Below are positions 1-10,341 of a DNA stretch of 64,000 nt, one piece after another. Position 1 is the stretch's first letter. Every line of letters begins with the position of its first letter. This stretch comes from Morella rubra (Eukaryota > Streptophyta > Magnoliopsida > Fagales > Myricaceae). The notes below the pieces were generated by a model. The model made no database searches. It had not been told where the DNA came from and saw only the letters and a list, made by a program, of their open reading frames with translations. The translations under genes were made by a program, and so were the position numbers. The DNA lies in the NCBI GenBank assembly GCA_003952965.2, contig CM025856.1, positions 14,856,953-14,920,952 of the forward strand, read 5' to 3'.

Positions 1-2472
1 GAATCATATGCGCGGTAAAGGAGGGTGGATGGCGATCAAAGCGGACATGGAGAAAGCGTATGATCGAGTGGAATGAGAATTTATTCTCCTTATTCTGCAA
101 CAGCTTGGGTTTCATCCTACTTAGGTTAACTGGATTAAGCAATGTATGTCCTCTACTAGTTTCTCTATTTTGCTGAATGGTAGTCCTTATAGGCATTTCT
201 CTCCTTCGCGTGGGCTTCGCCAAGGAGATCCTTTATCTCTTCTATTATTTTTGTTGTGTTCTGAGATGTTATCTAGACTTCTTCTCAAGGAGGAAGGGGC
301 TGGAAGGCTTAAGGGTATTAAAATTGGGCGGCAAGCTCCGGTTATTACCCATCTTCTTTTTACGGACGATCTACTCATTTTTGCTAAGGCTAATGCGCAA
401 TGCCCAAGTTTTGGATGCTTGTTTGGAACGGTATATTCGTTGGTCTGGCCAAAAGATAAATTGGGCTAAATCTTCCATCCATTTTAGTCGAAATTTCTGT
501 GGAACGGCTGGTCTCCAAATATGTGATATGTTGCAGCTTAAGAAAATGCCTCCTAAGGCCAAGCATCTTGGCCTTCCTCTGCTTTTTCCTCAATCAAAAC
601 ATATGGCGTTGGGTGAATTGAAAGAACAATTGTTTGATAAGCTTTCGGGTTGGAGAGCTAAGGTTTTATCCCAAGCTGGAAGGGGAACCTTGATTCGTAG
701 TGTGGCAACTCCTCTGCTTGCCTATTCCTTGAGCTATTTTGCTATGTCGAAGGGTTGGTGTTCGGAGATAGATCAGAGCTTGAAGAATTTTTGGTGGGGA
801 TACAAATCTGATCAGGTGCGTCATCTGACTCTTAAATCTTGGAGTTCAATGTGTATTCCTAAATCAGAAGGTGGGATGGGGTTTCTGACTGCTCATGATA
901 TTAACCAAGCTTTGCTTACTAAGTTAGCTTGGAACATTGGTACAAATTTTGATTGTCTATGGGTTCAAACTTTAAAAGGGAAGTATTTGCATCATGTGAA
1001 TTTTTGGGAGGCTGAGAGGGGTTTACAGGCTTCTTGGGCATGGAAAGGCATCTTAAAAATGCGACCACATCTTGAAAAAAGCCTCTATTTTTTTATTGGT
1101 AATGGGGAGGATGTTTTGGTTTGGAAAAATCCCTAGATTCCCTTGCTGCCAGGGTTCAAACCTTCTCCAAAAATTGATTCAACTGGTGTTGTTGAGGTTA
1201 CCAAAGTAGCTGAGCTGACTGATTCCTCAACTGGTCAGTGGAATAGAATTCTTCTCTGGAATATATTTCCTCCTGAGCAAGCTGAAATCATTACTAAAAT
1301 TTATCTTAATGGAAACTCTAGGGTTGACCAAATTATTTGGATAATGGAAAAGTCTGGTAAGTTTACGGTTAAATCCTTATATAGAGACTTGGTTAGGCAT
1401 AAAGGGGTTTCTACTACTACTATTGAGCCTAAATGGTGGAGGCGACTGTGGAAAATGAAAGTTCATGAGAGGCTGAAGAATTGTTTGTGGAAGCTCCTAT
1501 GGTCTATTATTCCTACTAAAGGCGCTATTGCTGAGAGATTGGGTGGTCGGGTGTCTGCTGAATTACAATGTGTTTTGTGTGGTGAAGGAGAGGAGACGCT
1601 AACCCATCTGTTATTAGAGTGCATGGTGTGTCGGGTTATCTGGAGTTTATCTCCGTGGGCATTGGATATTCGTGCTTTTCAGCATGAGCCGTTGTTCTCT
1701 TGGCTTTCAACTATCATTGATCCCTCCCTTCTCCCGGAATTGCCTTCTGCAGATCATCATCATTTTCAACTATTTGCGCTGATAGCTTGGGATTTAACTT
1801 GGTGGACCCGCAATCAAATGGTGCATACTGGTGCTACTTTAGATGTGTTGCAACTAAGCTCTAGGATTCATAGAGTCTGTAGAGAACATATGGCAGCATG
1901 GCAATTTAAGCGAGACTTTACTCTGTTAACCCAATGGAGGACTCCAGATGTAGATCATTTTAAAATCAACTTTGATGTGGCAGTGAGGGACGATTTTGCT
2001 GTGGGGGCTGCAGTGATTAGAAATCACATGGGTTAGATTATTGGGGCCTGTTTTGAAAAAATATTAATTGAAGATCCTGAGAAGGGTGAGATTTGGGCAA
2101 CATAGTTGGGGTTATTAGAGGCTAAGAGAGGTGGGCTGAGGAAAGTAGTTGTGGAAGGGGATTCAAAGCTAGCTATTAAGGCTATTAGATGTTATCCTGA
2201 GAAGCATAATTGGCGATGTTATGGGCGCATTGGGGATATTGTTGATTTGGCTTCTGTCTTCGATTCTTGTTCGTTTTCTTTCATCTATCGTGGTGCTAAT
2301 GAGGAAGCGCACCTTTTTGCTCGATGGGCTGCCTTTACGATTATGTCTGGAGGCTACCCCGATGTTCATAAGCATTTTCCGGATTTGGCTTGGGTTTATG
2401 CTGGGACTGACCCCCTTTCTGTTGTTCTAATAAAAGCTTTCAGTATTGATCCCAAAAAAAAAAAAAAAAAAA
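1..2472 (+). mobile_element. LINE retrotransposon fragment (RT, zf-RVT, RNase H-like), broken
   Basis: This is the 3' part of a plant non-LTR retrotransposon; its 5' end lies outside the window. Reading along the plus strand gives the reverse-transcriptase core (KADMEKAYDRVEW near base 45, GLRQGDPLS near 210, the catalytic box as FTDD near 360), then the FWWG and GGMGF motifs, a linker, and a zf-RVT zinc-knuckle region with WRRLWKMKVHERLK (about 1440) and CVLCGEGEETLTHLLLEC (about 1570). An RNase H-like domain follows (INFDVAVRDD, EGDSKLAI, GANEEAHLFARWA). The reading frame is broken near 80 and 390, and by in-frame TAG codons near 1135, 2035 and 2103, so the copy is dead. It ends in a 19-A tail at 2454-2472, as expected for target-primed reverse transcription. 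Family identity is secure; subfamily was not determined. Confidence 0.93.
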
Positions 2473-3265
2473 GAGGGAGCTCAATGCGAAGAATAGCCGC
2501 AGCAGACTCTGGTTTGAACATGTTATGAACTAACTCATACTTCCAACTACACGTAGATTCCTCAATCAGGTTACTAACCATATTAATCCGGCGATCCACC
2601 ACAACACTAGCCTTAAGGGAAGGGACAAAACCAGGAAAATCCTAAAGCCAAGGGTCCCGCCAAATATTGATCTGCTCCCCCCTAAATTTTCCAACAAAAA
2701 CCTCCCATAATAAGATCACGAGTTTGCATGTTACCATGCCAAATCCAAGAGGCACCCGAGTAAGGTCAAGCTATAAGAAAAGAAACCCTGGGACAATATT
2801 TCGCCTCCAAGGCCCGAACCCATAGACAATCCTTCTTTCGCACCAAAATTTGGCGACTAGAGCTCGATTAATATCCTCCATACGTCTCAAGCCTAACCCA
2901 CCACATTGCTTGGGTTTACATATAGTATCCCAGGATTTTGGGCGATACCGCTGAGTAAGGCTATCAAATCCCCACCAAAAAAATTTTATTCGCATATCAA
3001 TGCCCCATGCCACTTGTTTTGGTAATAAAAACATAAACATAAAATAAGACGAGAGAGCGGAAGCAATAGACTGGATATGGATTGTCCTCCCATCTTGAGA
3101 CAAAGACTTAGCCTTCCACCCTACTATCCGATCAACTACTTTGTCTTAGACCTCCTTACAGACTTGTGTATGGGATCTAGCAATAGTCATAGGCAACCCA
3201 AGGTACTTACCCACCTTTTGTTGCTTGAGAAACTCTCAAAAAACAACGCTAGTCTGTCTCGGTAT
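2473..3265 (-). mobile_element. Second LINE fragment, antisense to the first
   Basis: On the minus strand this region encodes the back half of a LINE reverse transcriptase. From high to low coordinates it reads KVGKYLGLPMTIA (about 3210), SLSQDGRTIHIQSIASALSS (about 3090), FFWWG and GGLGLRRMEDINRALVAKFW (about 2900), then the linker with INIWRDPWL (about 2670) and VSNLIEEST (about 2570). Several stops and frameshifts interrupt it. It ends exactly where the poly-A tail of the upstream plus-strand LINE stops, so the younger LINE probably inserted into this older one. The remainder of this element would then lie left of the window. No 3' tail of its own is seen. Confidence 0.88.
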
Positions 3266-3364
3266 TCTAGTGATAAGTTAGAGCTGAAATAAAGAAAAGA
3301 TTTATGTGGGTTAATGAGATCAACTGAAAAATGCACTAACCTAATTGGGAGTCTAACAATAAAT

Positions 3365-5185
3365 TTTGGACGGACACTCAAGCCAGCTTCAATTGGTGCT
3401 TATTCGGTCTGTGGCATCAGCTCTCCCTGCGTACTCTATGAACCATTTTTTGTTGCCAAAATCCTTATGCAACCATCTTGATTCTATGATGATGCGCTTC
3501 TAGTGGGGATTTTAGGATGATGGTCAACGTCATCTATATCTTAAGTCTTGGGCGTCTATCTGCCAACCCAAAGCTTGCGGTGGTCTCGGGGTCAAGCTCA
3601 TGTGGGATCAAAACAGAGCCCAACTCACGAAATTGGCTTGGCTTATTCAATCTGCCCCCAACAAATTTTGGGTTCAAGTGATTAGAGCTAAGTATTTGAA
3701 ATCCAATTTTGTTTGGGATGGGCATCCCAAACTAGGTTCGTCTTGGTTTTGGAGGGGCATTTCTTGAGTGGCTCCATTACTTCAAGCTGGACCTGGTTTT
3801 CAAATTGGTCAGAGGCATCCACAAATCTTTGGTCTGATCCGTGGATTTTACGTCCAAATCCTCATACCCCATGCTCATGGATGGGTCCTCGCACCCAAGA
3901 TCATGAGGCGCTGGTGAATAGCTTTTTTATTCATTCCTCTCACATCTGGAATGTTGGTCTTGTTAGAGAGCTGTTCGTGAAAGCAGATGCTGACTGGATT
4001 TTGAATTGTAGTGCTCCTTCAGGTAACCTTGAAGATAAGTGGATTTTGAATCCTAATCCTAAAGGGGTGTTATCAGTTAAGTCTACCTATCAGCTGTCGA
4101 ACTCCCCTATCAGCCAAGTTGCTCCTCCTATACCAGCAGAGGATTGGTGAAAACTCTGGGTGGTGCCTATGCAAGATCGCCTTAAAGAGGAAATAGCTTG
4201 GAATGCTCTCCCATGTAAATCTAACACTTGCTGGTCCAAGACTCCCATTGAAAAGGAAATGTTTTGCTCCTTATGCCATAATGTGTCAGAGACTCTTGAA
4301 CACTTATGTTTTTGGATGCTCGATTGCTCGCATGGCATGGATGGAATTTGCATGGATGTTGAATATTCAAGAGTTGTGTTCTCGTAGCATGGGTGATTGG
4401 ATCCATTTGATAATTAATACGGACTCTATCTTACATCTACCCTTATTGGATCATCGGAAATTCATTTTGTTCTCAAGCATTCTTTTGGATTCTATATGGT
4501 ATACCAAAAATCAATTTGTGCACCATGGCATCCAGCCAGATCCGCTAAATGTGATAGACAAAGTTCGACTGCTGTTCAATGAACACTCTTTGGCTTGGAA
4601 AGATATCTTGAGGCCTGTTCCAATCCCTTCGTGGAGTCCTCCTCCTGTGAATGTCTGGAAAATCAACTTTGATGTTACTGTTAGACAATCATTTTCTTTC
4701 GTAGCTGTCGTGTGTATAAATTCAGATGAACAATTGCTCTTTGCTTGGACAAAGAGCCTACCTCCCAGCAGTTCCCTTGTGGGCCAGGCTATAGCGGCAT
4801 TGTTTGCCATTCTGGAGGCGTCTTTTTTTTTTTTTTTTTTTTTTTTTTATCTTAAGATCGAGTGATTTTTGAAGGCGATTCCAAGACAAATGTCGTTGTT
4901 ATTACTCACGAGGGCTCCCCTGCTGATTGGTGTATCTGCACAATTATTGCTGATATTTTACATCTGAGTGGTAGTCATAGATTTTGGTTTTTTGCTCATG
5001 TAAAGCATAACGCTAATTCAGCTGCCCATACTCTTGCTAGATGGGCACTTGCTGAAAACCTTGTGGGGAATATCCCTACCTCTGTAATCCCTATTTCAAT
5101 TCTCACCTGTGACCACCTAAGGATTCTTCCTTGAGTTTCACTGGTGTTTTATAAAGTTTACTTAGGAAAAAAAAAAAAAAAAAAA
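3365..5185 (+). mobile_element. Third LINE fragment with 3' poly-A
   Basis: A third LINE, 5'-truncated and on the plus strand. It begins in the late reverse-transcriptase domain (SVASALPAYSMNHFLLPKS near 3400, LKSWASICQPKACGGLG near 3545) and continues through AQLTKLAWLIQSAPNKFWV. It then runs through the linker (LWSDPWILRPNPHTP, about 3830) and zf-RVT region into an RNase H-like domain (KINFDVTVRQS near 4660, FEGDSKTNVV near 4868, HNANSAAHTLARWA near 5010). A run of 26 T at 4823-4848 interrupts the RNase H domain and may be a small antisense insertion or slippage. The tail is 19 A at 5167-5185. Multiple frameshifts and stops make it inactive. Confidence 0.9.
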
Positions 5186-5267
5186 GCTTCATAGCCCAAG
5201 TATTAATTAAATCAAAAACTTAATTGCAGGCACTATAATTCAAACTCAAGCTCATTCACTAGATAGA

Positions 5268-5505
5268 TTTAGGCATGTTCATTTTGGTAAAATTTTAAAG
5301 AATTTTAAGTATGGTGTGAATATTGAAGCGATGTTGGAGTTTTATTGGTATTTGTGTAGAAGTTGTTGAGTTGTATTGATATTTGTAAAAAAAAGTAATG
5401 TTAAGTTGTATTGGTATTTGTGTAGAAGTAATGTTGAAATTGTAATGTTCGAGGGTTGGATTCAAATTCTAAAAATTTTACCAAAACGATCTTGCCCTAA
5501 GGTTC
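5268..5505. mobile_element. AT-rich MITE-like inverted-repeat element
   Basis: The ends are imperfect inverted repeats: the left end reads GGCATGTTCATTTTGGTAAA and the complement of the right end has a matching TTTTGGTAAAATTTT block. The element is flanked by TTA on the left and TAA on the right. Inside are repeated units containing TTGTATTGGTATTTGTGTAG. It has no coding capacity. The organisation fits a short non-autonomous DNA transposon (Tourist/Stowaway-like), but the target-site duplication is too short to be decisive. Confidence 0.5.
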
Positions 5506-5608
5506 AGAAGGAAGCTAACCCTTGTTTTACTCAGATTTGAAAAACGAGATTTGCAACTAAGTAGGAGGGATATTTGATAGTTCCAAAAGGCAGCTCAATG
5601 TACTATGG

Positions 5609-5696
5609 GAGCTTTCTTTGAGAGGGATACGCTTCTCAATACAAAAATGAGCTTTCTTTGAGAGGGATACGCTTCTCAATACAAAAATGGGAGCTT
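5609..5696. repeat. Two-copy 40-bp tandem repeat
   Basis: A 40-bp unit beginning GAGCTTTCTTTGAGAGGGAT occurs at 5609 and again at 5649 with no visible mismatch; a partial third start follows at about 5691. It lies in the 3' flank of the minus-strand kinase gene. No function is evident. Confidence 0.85.
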
Positions 5697-5844
5697 TTCT
5701 ATCTGCTCCAAGTAGAACACTAGAACTAGAACTGTACAGCAGATTCTTTACAAAAGAAGTTACTTAGCACTTCAGGCTTCTTTCCCTAAATTCCTTTTTT
5801 TACATATAGGTTAAAAAACAGACGTCATCCAGTCCGTTTGTTCT

Positions 5845-8074
5845 TTACCTAAGTACACGGTTTAAAAAGCACAAATCATTCCTTTCTTCTGGGTCCAACC
5901 TGCTCTGTTCTTGACGAGGCCAGACGGGAACAGAGCTTTGGTTCATCAGTGTCAGTGTAATGAACGATGAGATACAATTATCGATGCTGGGAATTCCACA
6001 TTCAAACAATTGGTGATCGTGAATATCGTCTAACTCTTGGTTGAGTTGCACTCTTCTGCACTGGCAAGCTCTTCGTGCAAAGCTTTTCGGAAGAAAGCTA
6101 TTCGACTTTTCTTCATGTGTTTCAAGTAGCTAAGGTTGCCATTCAAGCAGCCAAGGTTACCACTCAGAAGCTGCAGAACCTGCTACACATGTTTAAATGC
6201 GAATAAGTAGTAATCTTCTTAATTTTTAAACAATGACGAAACAACTAGCATTGAAAAACGAACTTAAGTGTTTCTAACTTTCTCTGCATCATCTTTGTTA
6301 TTGGAATAAGGTCAATATTTCAGCTTAGGAATATTCCAAAGTTCAAGGAGCACCCCCTCTTATAATTTTTTTTTTCAGTACCATTGGCATCATGAAGTAT
6401 TAGCTCTATAAGATCAGAACGTGCCTGGCTCATACATGGCCGTCGAATTGAGGATGGCTGTATGCATAAAGAAGCAACCAACATCACAAGATTCGTCTGT
6501 CGAGAATTGTAGTCGTCACGAAGAGACGGATCGATGAGCTCTCTAATTTGATTCTTCTTAAGCAAAGGTTTTGCCTGATACAGCAGAAGGAGAAAAGAAT
6601 TAAAAACAGCAACCCATTTAAGTTGCAGACTTAAAAATCCAGTCCATTAACAATTTACCTGAATATGTTAAAGTAAAGAAACATACCCACAAAACAAGGC
6701 TTTGCTGAGAATAATCCAGTGCTCTGCGCCCTGAGACTAGTTCCAATAGCAGCACGCCAAAAGCAAAAACATCAGTCTTTTCATCAACAATCCCATGCAG
6801 TAAGTACTCGGGAGCAAGGTACCTGCACTCTAAGAATTAAAGGAATGAGTCTATAAGGAAAATCTATGATGTATAAACAGACAGACACCATTAGCATTAA
6901 GTTCGTTTCAAACCCAAATGTGCCTTCAAATTTTGTTACTGTATGGTGAGTCCATTGCTCTGGTAGCCATTTTGCAAGCCCAAAATCACAAATCTGTACA
7001 GAAATTGGGTCATGTTTTAGTCCCAAATATCTATTATGTTTAAGGTTGCTAATAGTAGTAGATGTCAAGTGACCAAAAAGTGTACCTGAGGCTCAAAGTC
7101 CTCTCCAAGCAAAATGTTTGCAGCCTTAATGTCTCTGTGGATAATTCTTCTCTGACCACCCTCATGAAGATACAGTAAACCCTTTGCTGTCCCTAATGCA
7201 ATATTATACCTAATGCTCCACCGCAGCTTCTCCTTTGAACCTATACATGCACATATATGAGTTTTCCATCACAACAATAATTGATTAAACAGGATCCAAT
7301 GAAATTAGAGAGTAAAAATATGGAACAAGTAACCCAAAAGTGACAACTGACCATGAAGCAGAGAAGCTAAGCTCCCATGTGGAGATAGTTGAAGTACAAG
7401 GTGCATTCCTCCTTCAACCCCGTAACCAATTAACTTTGCAGTATTTGGATGGTTCACATGCGCCATTATACCAAGCTCTGACAAGAAGTCCCCTATAATC
7501 TCCTCGGCTGTTCCTTTTGTCAGTCGTTTGATTGCTACAAGCTGCCCATCTCGCAGCAAACGCCCCTTATAAACTTCAGCATAACCTCCCTTACCAATCA
7601 GATTCTCTACAAAAAACACACCCAGCTTTCTCATGGTGTTTCATTACCAAATTCAAATAGGTATGGTGGTAAAGAAATTTCCCAAGTGAAATAAAATGCT
7701 GGAGCACACGACGAACCATGGCTAAAATAGTTGGTTGCAGTTTGCAGCTCATACAAGCTAAAATTCTTCCAGGGTGAATTGGTATGGTTGAAATGAGAAT
7801 CTACATGAAAAATCGGTACCATAGATGTGGCCTCCCTCATACTACTACTCCTCGAGAGCTTCATGACACTGAGAGGATGCAGCGTGGCTAATGATTTCTT
7901 GGATCTACTTTTTAATAACTGGACAAATCCATGCCACCGAGATGTAGGTTTTGAGTTTTGTTGTGATTCGGAGTCAATATTGTGTTCTTTTGAAGAACAT
8001 GTTTCAGATTCTGAGCTCTTAAAGTAGTCCTCAAGAACTCCAACAGGAGAAGACGAATCTACCTTCTTTTTCAT
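5845..8074 (-). CDS. RBK2: Receptor-like cytosolic Ser/Thr kinase, RBK2-like (RLCK class VI)
   Basis: Exons read on the minus strand: 8074-7717, 7606-7352, 7240-7086, 6993-6914, 6822-6687, 6574-6425, 6180-5845. They join in phase to 489 residues. A Ser-rich N-terminus ([12 protein letters not shown]) precedes a protein kinase domain: glycine loop IGKGGYAEV (about 123-131), lysine in VAIKR (about 146), catalytic HRDIKAAN (Asp about 241), DFG (about 259), GTFGYLAPEY (about 280-289). There is no signal peptide or membrane segment, consistent with a cytosolic kinase. In Arabidopsis this family is named for binding ROP GTPases; that role is from family knowledge. Six introns were found; five are GT-AG, while the one after MSQ (6424-6181) has a GC donor. 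The last exon keeps an open frame to 5845, but family-like sequence ([19 protein letters not shown]) lies in the neighbouring frame after a four-T run at 6120-6123, so the true C-terminus is doubtful. The start is the first in-frame ATG after an upstream stop. Confidence 0.9.
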
Positions 8075-8083
8075 ATCTACTGA

Positions 8084-8300
8084 TCAGAAACAAACCAAGA
8101 AACGAAAATAAGCACAGCATGAAAGATGGTAGAAATGGTAACTGAGAGAGGTGGACTTTTAGATGAAATAAGAGAAAGGACGGGGATTTTTTTTACCTTT
8201 AGCAGTATCAGAGGAAGCATATAGCTTCTGGCCGTCTTCTTACTTCGCTTCCGTTAATAGCCAAAATGTTTTTCTTTTCTCTGCAAATATGACCACAGAA
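8084..8300 (-). other. Probable 5'-UTR exon and intron of the RBK2-like gene
   Basis: On the minus strand a donor (AAAG then GTAAAA) occurs near 8198 and an acceptor (TGATCAG) near 8084, just ten bases upstream of the ATG. An intron in the 5' leader is therefore plausible, with a leader exon around 8198-8290. The leader is open in the ATG frame for about fourteen codons before a stop but contains no ATG. Inferred from splice signals only. Confidence 0.45.
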
Positions 8301-8807
8301 TACATTAGAAGCCAAACCGTGAGCGAAAGCAGCCGAAACAAACACTAACGTAGGTGCAAAGAAACTGAAATGATGGGACATTGCAGAAAGGAATATAGTA
8401 TCTCATAAAACAAAGGTAGAAAACAACTTGGAAAAGCAAAATAGACATGGAAACGAAAAAAAAAAAAAAGTCTGAAAATTGGAAACCACAAAACTCTGAA
8501 AATATTGAAATCTAAAACCAAAAAAGAACCTTTCAAACGGACAGAACCAATAACGAAGAAGTATAACGCAACATGAAAAACAAACGTGCAGGATAGAGAC
8601 CAAGCAAAAAAATTCAAAGTTGGTGCCACATATTGACATATAAACGGAAAATTACACAAACCCACAAAATGAAACTTTATATAGTAAAAGTTCTAACTTC
8701 AGAGCAAGTGGAAACTCGGATTTGATCATACCAAGGACTATGGAGGGGGAAACTGAGCTTTGTCAGACATCTTCCATGTACAGACAGACCAAAGAAACAG
8801 AGGTAAA
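8301..8807. other. Upstream flank of the kinase gene, no gene seen
   Basis: An AT-rich region with homopolymer A runs (for example about 8456-8469). Short ORFs on both strands are low-complexity and Phe-rich, with no recognisable domain. It probably includes the promoter of the minus-strand kinase. Confidence 0.5.
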
Positions 8808-9060
8808 CGAAACCAGAAGAGAAGAGAGAAAGACAGGGTTATGAGAAGAAGGAGGTGTGGGCTCTGTTTCAAGCTTACGACAGCGCTTAAACGAAACCAG
8901 AAGAGAAGAGAGAAAGACCGGGTTATGAGAAGAAGGAGGTGTGGGCTCTGTTTCAAGCTTACGACAGCGCTTAAACGAAACCAGAAGAGAAGAGAGAAAG
9001 ACAGGGTTATGAGAAGGAGGTGTGGGCTCTGTTTCAAGGTTACTCCATCGCTTAAACGAC
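8808..9060. repeat. Minisatellite, three tandem units of 84, 84 and 81 bp
   Basis: The unit starts CGAAACCAGAAGAGAAGAGA and ends in CAGCGCTTAAA. Units start at 8808, 8892 and 8976, and the last lacks 3 bp (one AAG). Copies one and two differ by about one base. Because the period is a multiple of three, the array stays open in several frames and produces repeat-shaped ORFs that are not genes. It lies about 0.7 kb upstream of the kinase ATG, possibly in its promoter. Confidence 0.9.
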
Positions 9061-9924
9061 CCCTGCCTTTTCTATATGTTTCCCGGGTTACTGTTCACAG
9101 ATCCTTCTGCTATAGTTTTCAGCCGTTGACGAGAAAAACAGAATATCTAAATTCCCATAAATATAGAACAAATTATCTCATCCTGCTGCCTGCTGCCTGC
9201 TGGGGACGAGGCCCTTGGTCTGTTATCCGTAAATGGGGGCTTCATCGGTCAGAGACGGCTCCTATTGCCAGCCCCTTTGGTCTATGGCGTGGGTTTTTCA
9301 AGCACGTGGAATTAGGCACTTATCTTTATGGGTCTTAACGTGTCGTTGATAAAGACTAAAGAGCCGTGCCAAATGTCGGTAAATTTCTCATTCAGTTGCC
9401 TATATATAGATAAAAGTCAGGTAAAGTGCTTACTAAAAAAATAGCAAATTCGACTATTTCAATGTCTTAATAATGCCTCTATTGAATTGAAGATGCATTG
9501 GGATTTTCTTTTCAGGCAATTTGTTTTTCACTTGCAACATGTAATCTCAAGGCAAGACTTTCCCTAAAGAAAAAGCGTACCAAATAAGACAATACTCAAA
9601 TGTGGAAAATAAATCTATCAGCAATAATTAAAAGTGTGAAAAAATCTTTAGGTTTTGGATGGCATTGGAAATAGGTAGAAAAGAGTTTAAAAAAAAAAAA
9701 GAGAATTTTTGTTTGGTCGACAAGAAGAAATCTCATGCGACAAACCTACCAGAGTAGTACCTACTTAACACAGATAAATCCTAAATACATGCAACCATTG
9801 TTCACCAAATGTATCAGTCAAAGTCGTCAGAATTTGTTGTTATGCCAACAAATAAGTGATATCCTAAACTAATCTGTTCACATCCCGAGTGAACAAAAAA
9901 AAAAGAGGTATTAGGTTCAACTAT
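9061..9924. other. Intergenic, no gene seen
   Basis: AT-rich sequence without coding ORFs, RNA genes or a repeat with recognisable ends. Short A-rich runs occur near 9690 and 9895. Confidence 0.6.
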
Positions 9925-9933
9925 TTGGATAAT

Positions 9934-10332
9934 GGAAAAAATACATTTTCACCCACGAACTATCATAAGTTTTGCACTTTGCACCCTAAACTACCAATTT
10001 TGACACATTGCACCCTCTAACTACTAATTTTTAACACTTTGTGCCCTTTATCAAATTTTTTAGACTAAAATGACGATAATGCCCTTGACCCATTTTGCAT
10101 ATATTGAAAATATTGTTGTGAATTCATTAATTTCTCAAGGATATTATTGTCAAATGGAGGGTGCAAAGTGTTTAATATTAGTAGTTGGAGGGTGTAATGT
10201 GTCAAAGTGGGTAGTTTAGGGTGCAAAGTGTTTAACATTGGTAGTTTGAGGGTGCAATGTCTTAAAGATAGTAGTTTAGGGTGTAATGTGTCACAACTCC
10301 GGTAGTTTGTGGGTGAAAAGTGTATTTTCCTC
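9934..10332. mobile_element. Mutator-type MITE with 9-bp target-site duplication
   Basis: A 399-bp element with long inverted ends. The left end starts GGAAAAAATACATTTTCACC and the complement of the right end reads GAGGAAAATACACTTTTCAC; both run into CACCCAC.AACTA. The inner arms are made of repeated phrases such as TTTGCACCCTAAACTACC. It is flanked on both sides by TTGGATAAT (9925-9933 and 10333-10341), an exact 9-bp duplication characteristic of Mutator-like transposition. No coding capacity, so it is non-autonomous. Confidence 0.85.
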
Positions 10333-10341
10333 TTGGATAAT

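Noticed and set aside
5845..6051. A separate 68-codon minus-strand gene
   Set aside because: It is the tail of the last exon of the RBK2-like gene in the uncorrected frame.
8808..9060. Possible CRISPR-like array
   Set aside because: Units are contiguous with no unique spacers, in a plant nuclear genome.
8760..9338. A 192-codon ORF with perfect internal repeats
   Set aside because: It arises because the minisatellite period (84) is a multiple of three; no known repeat protein is matched.
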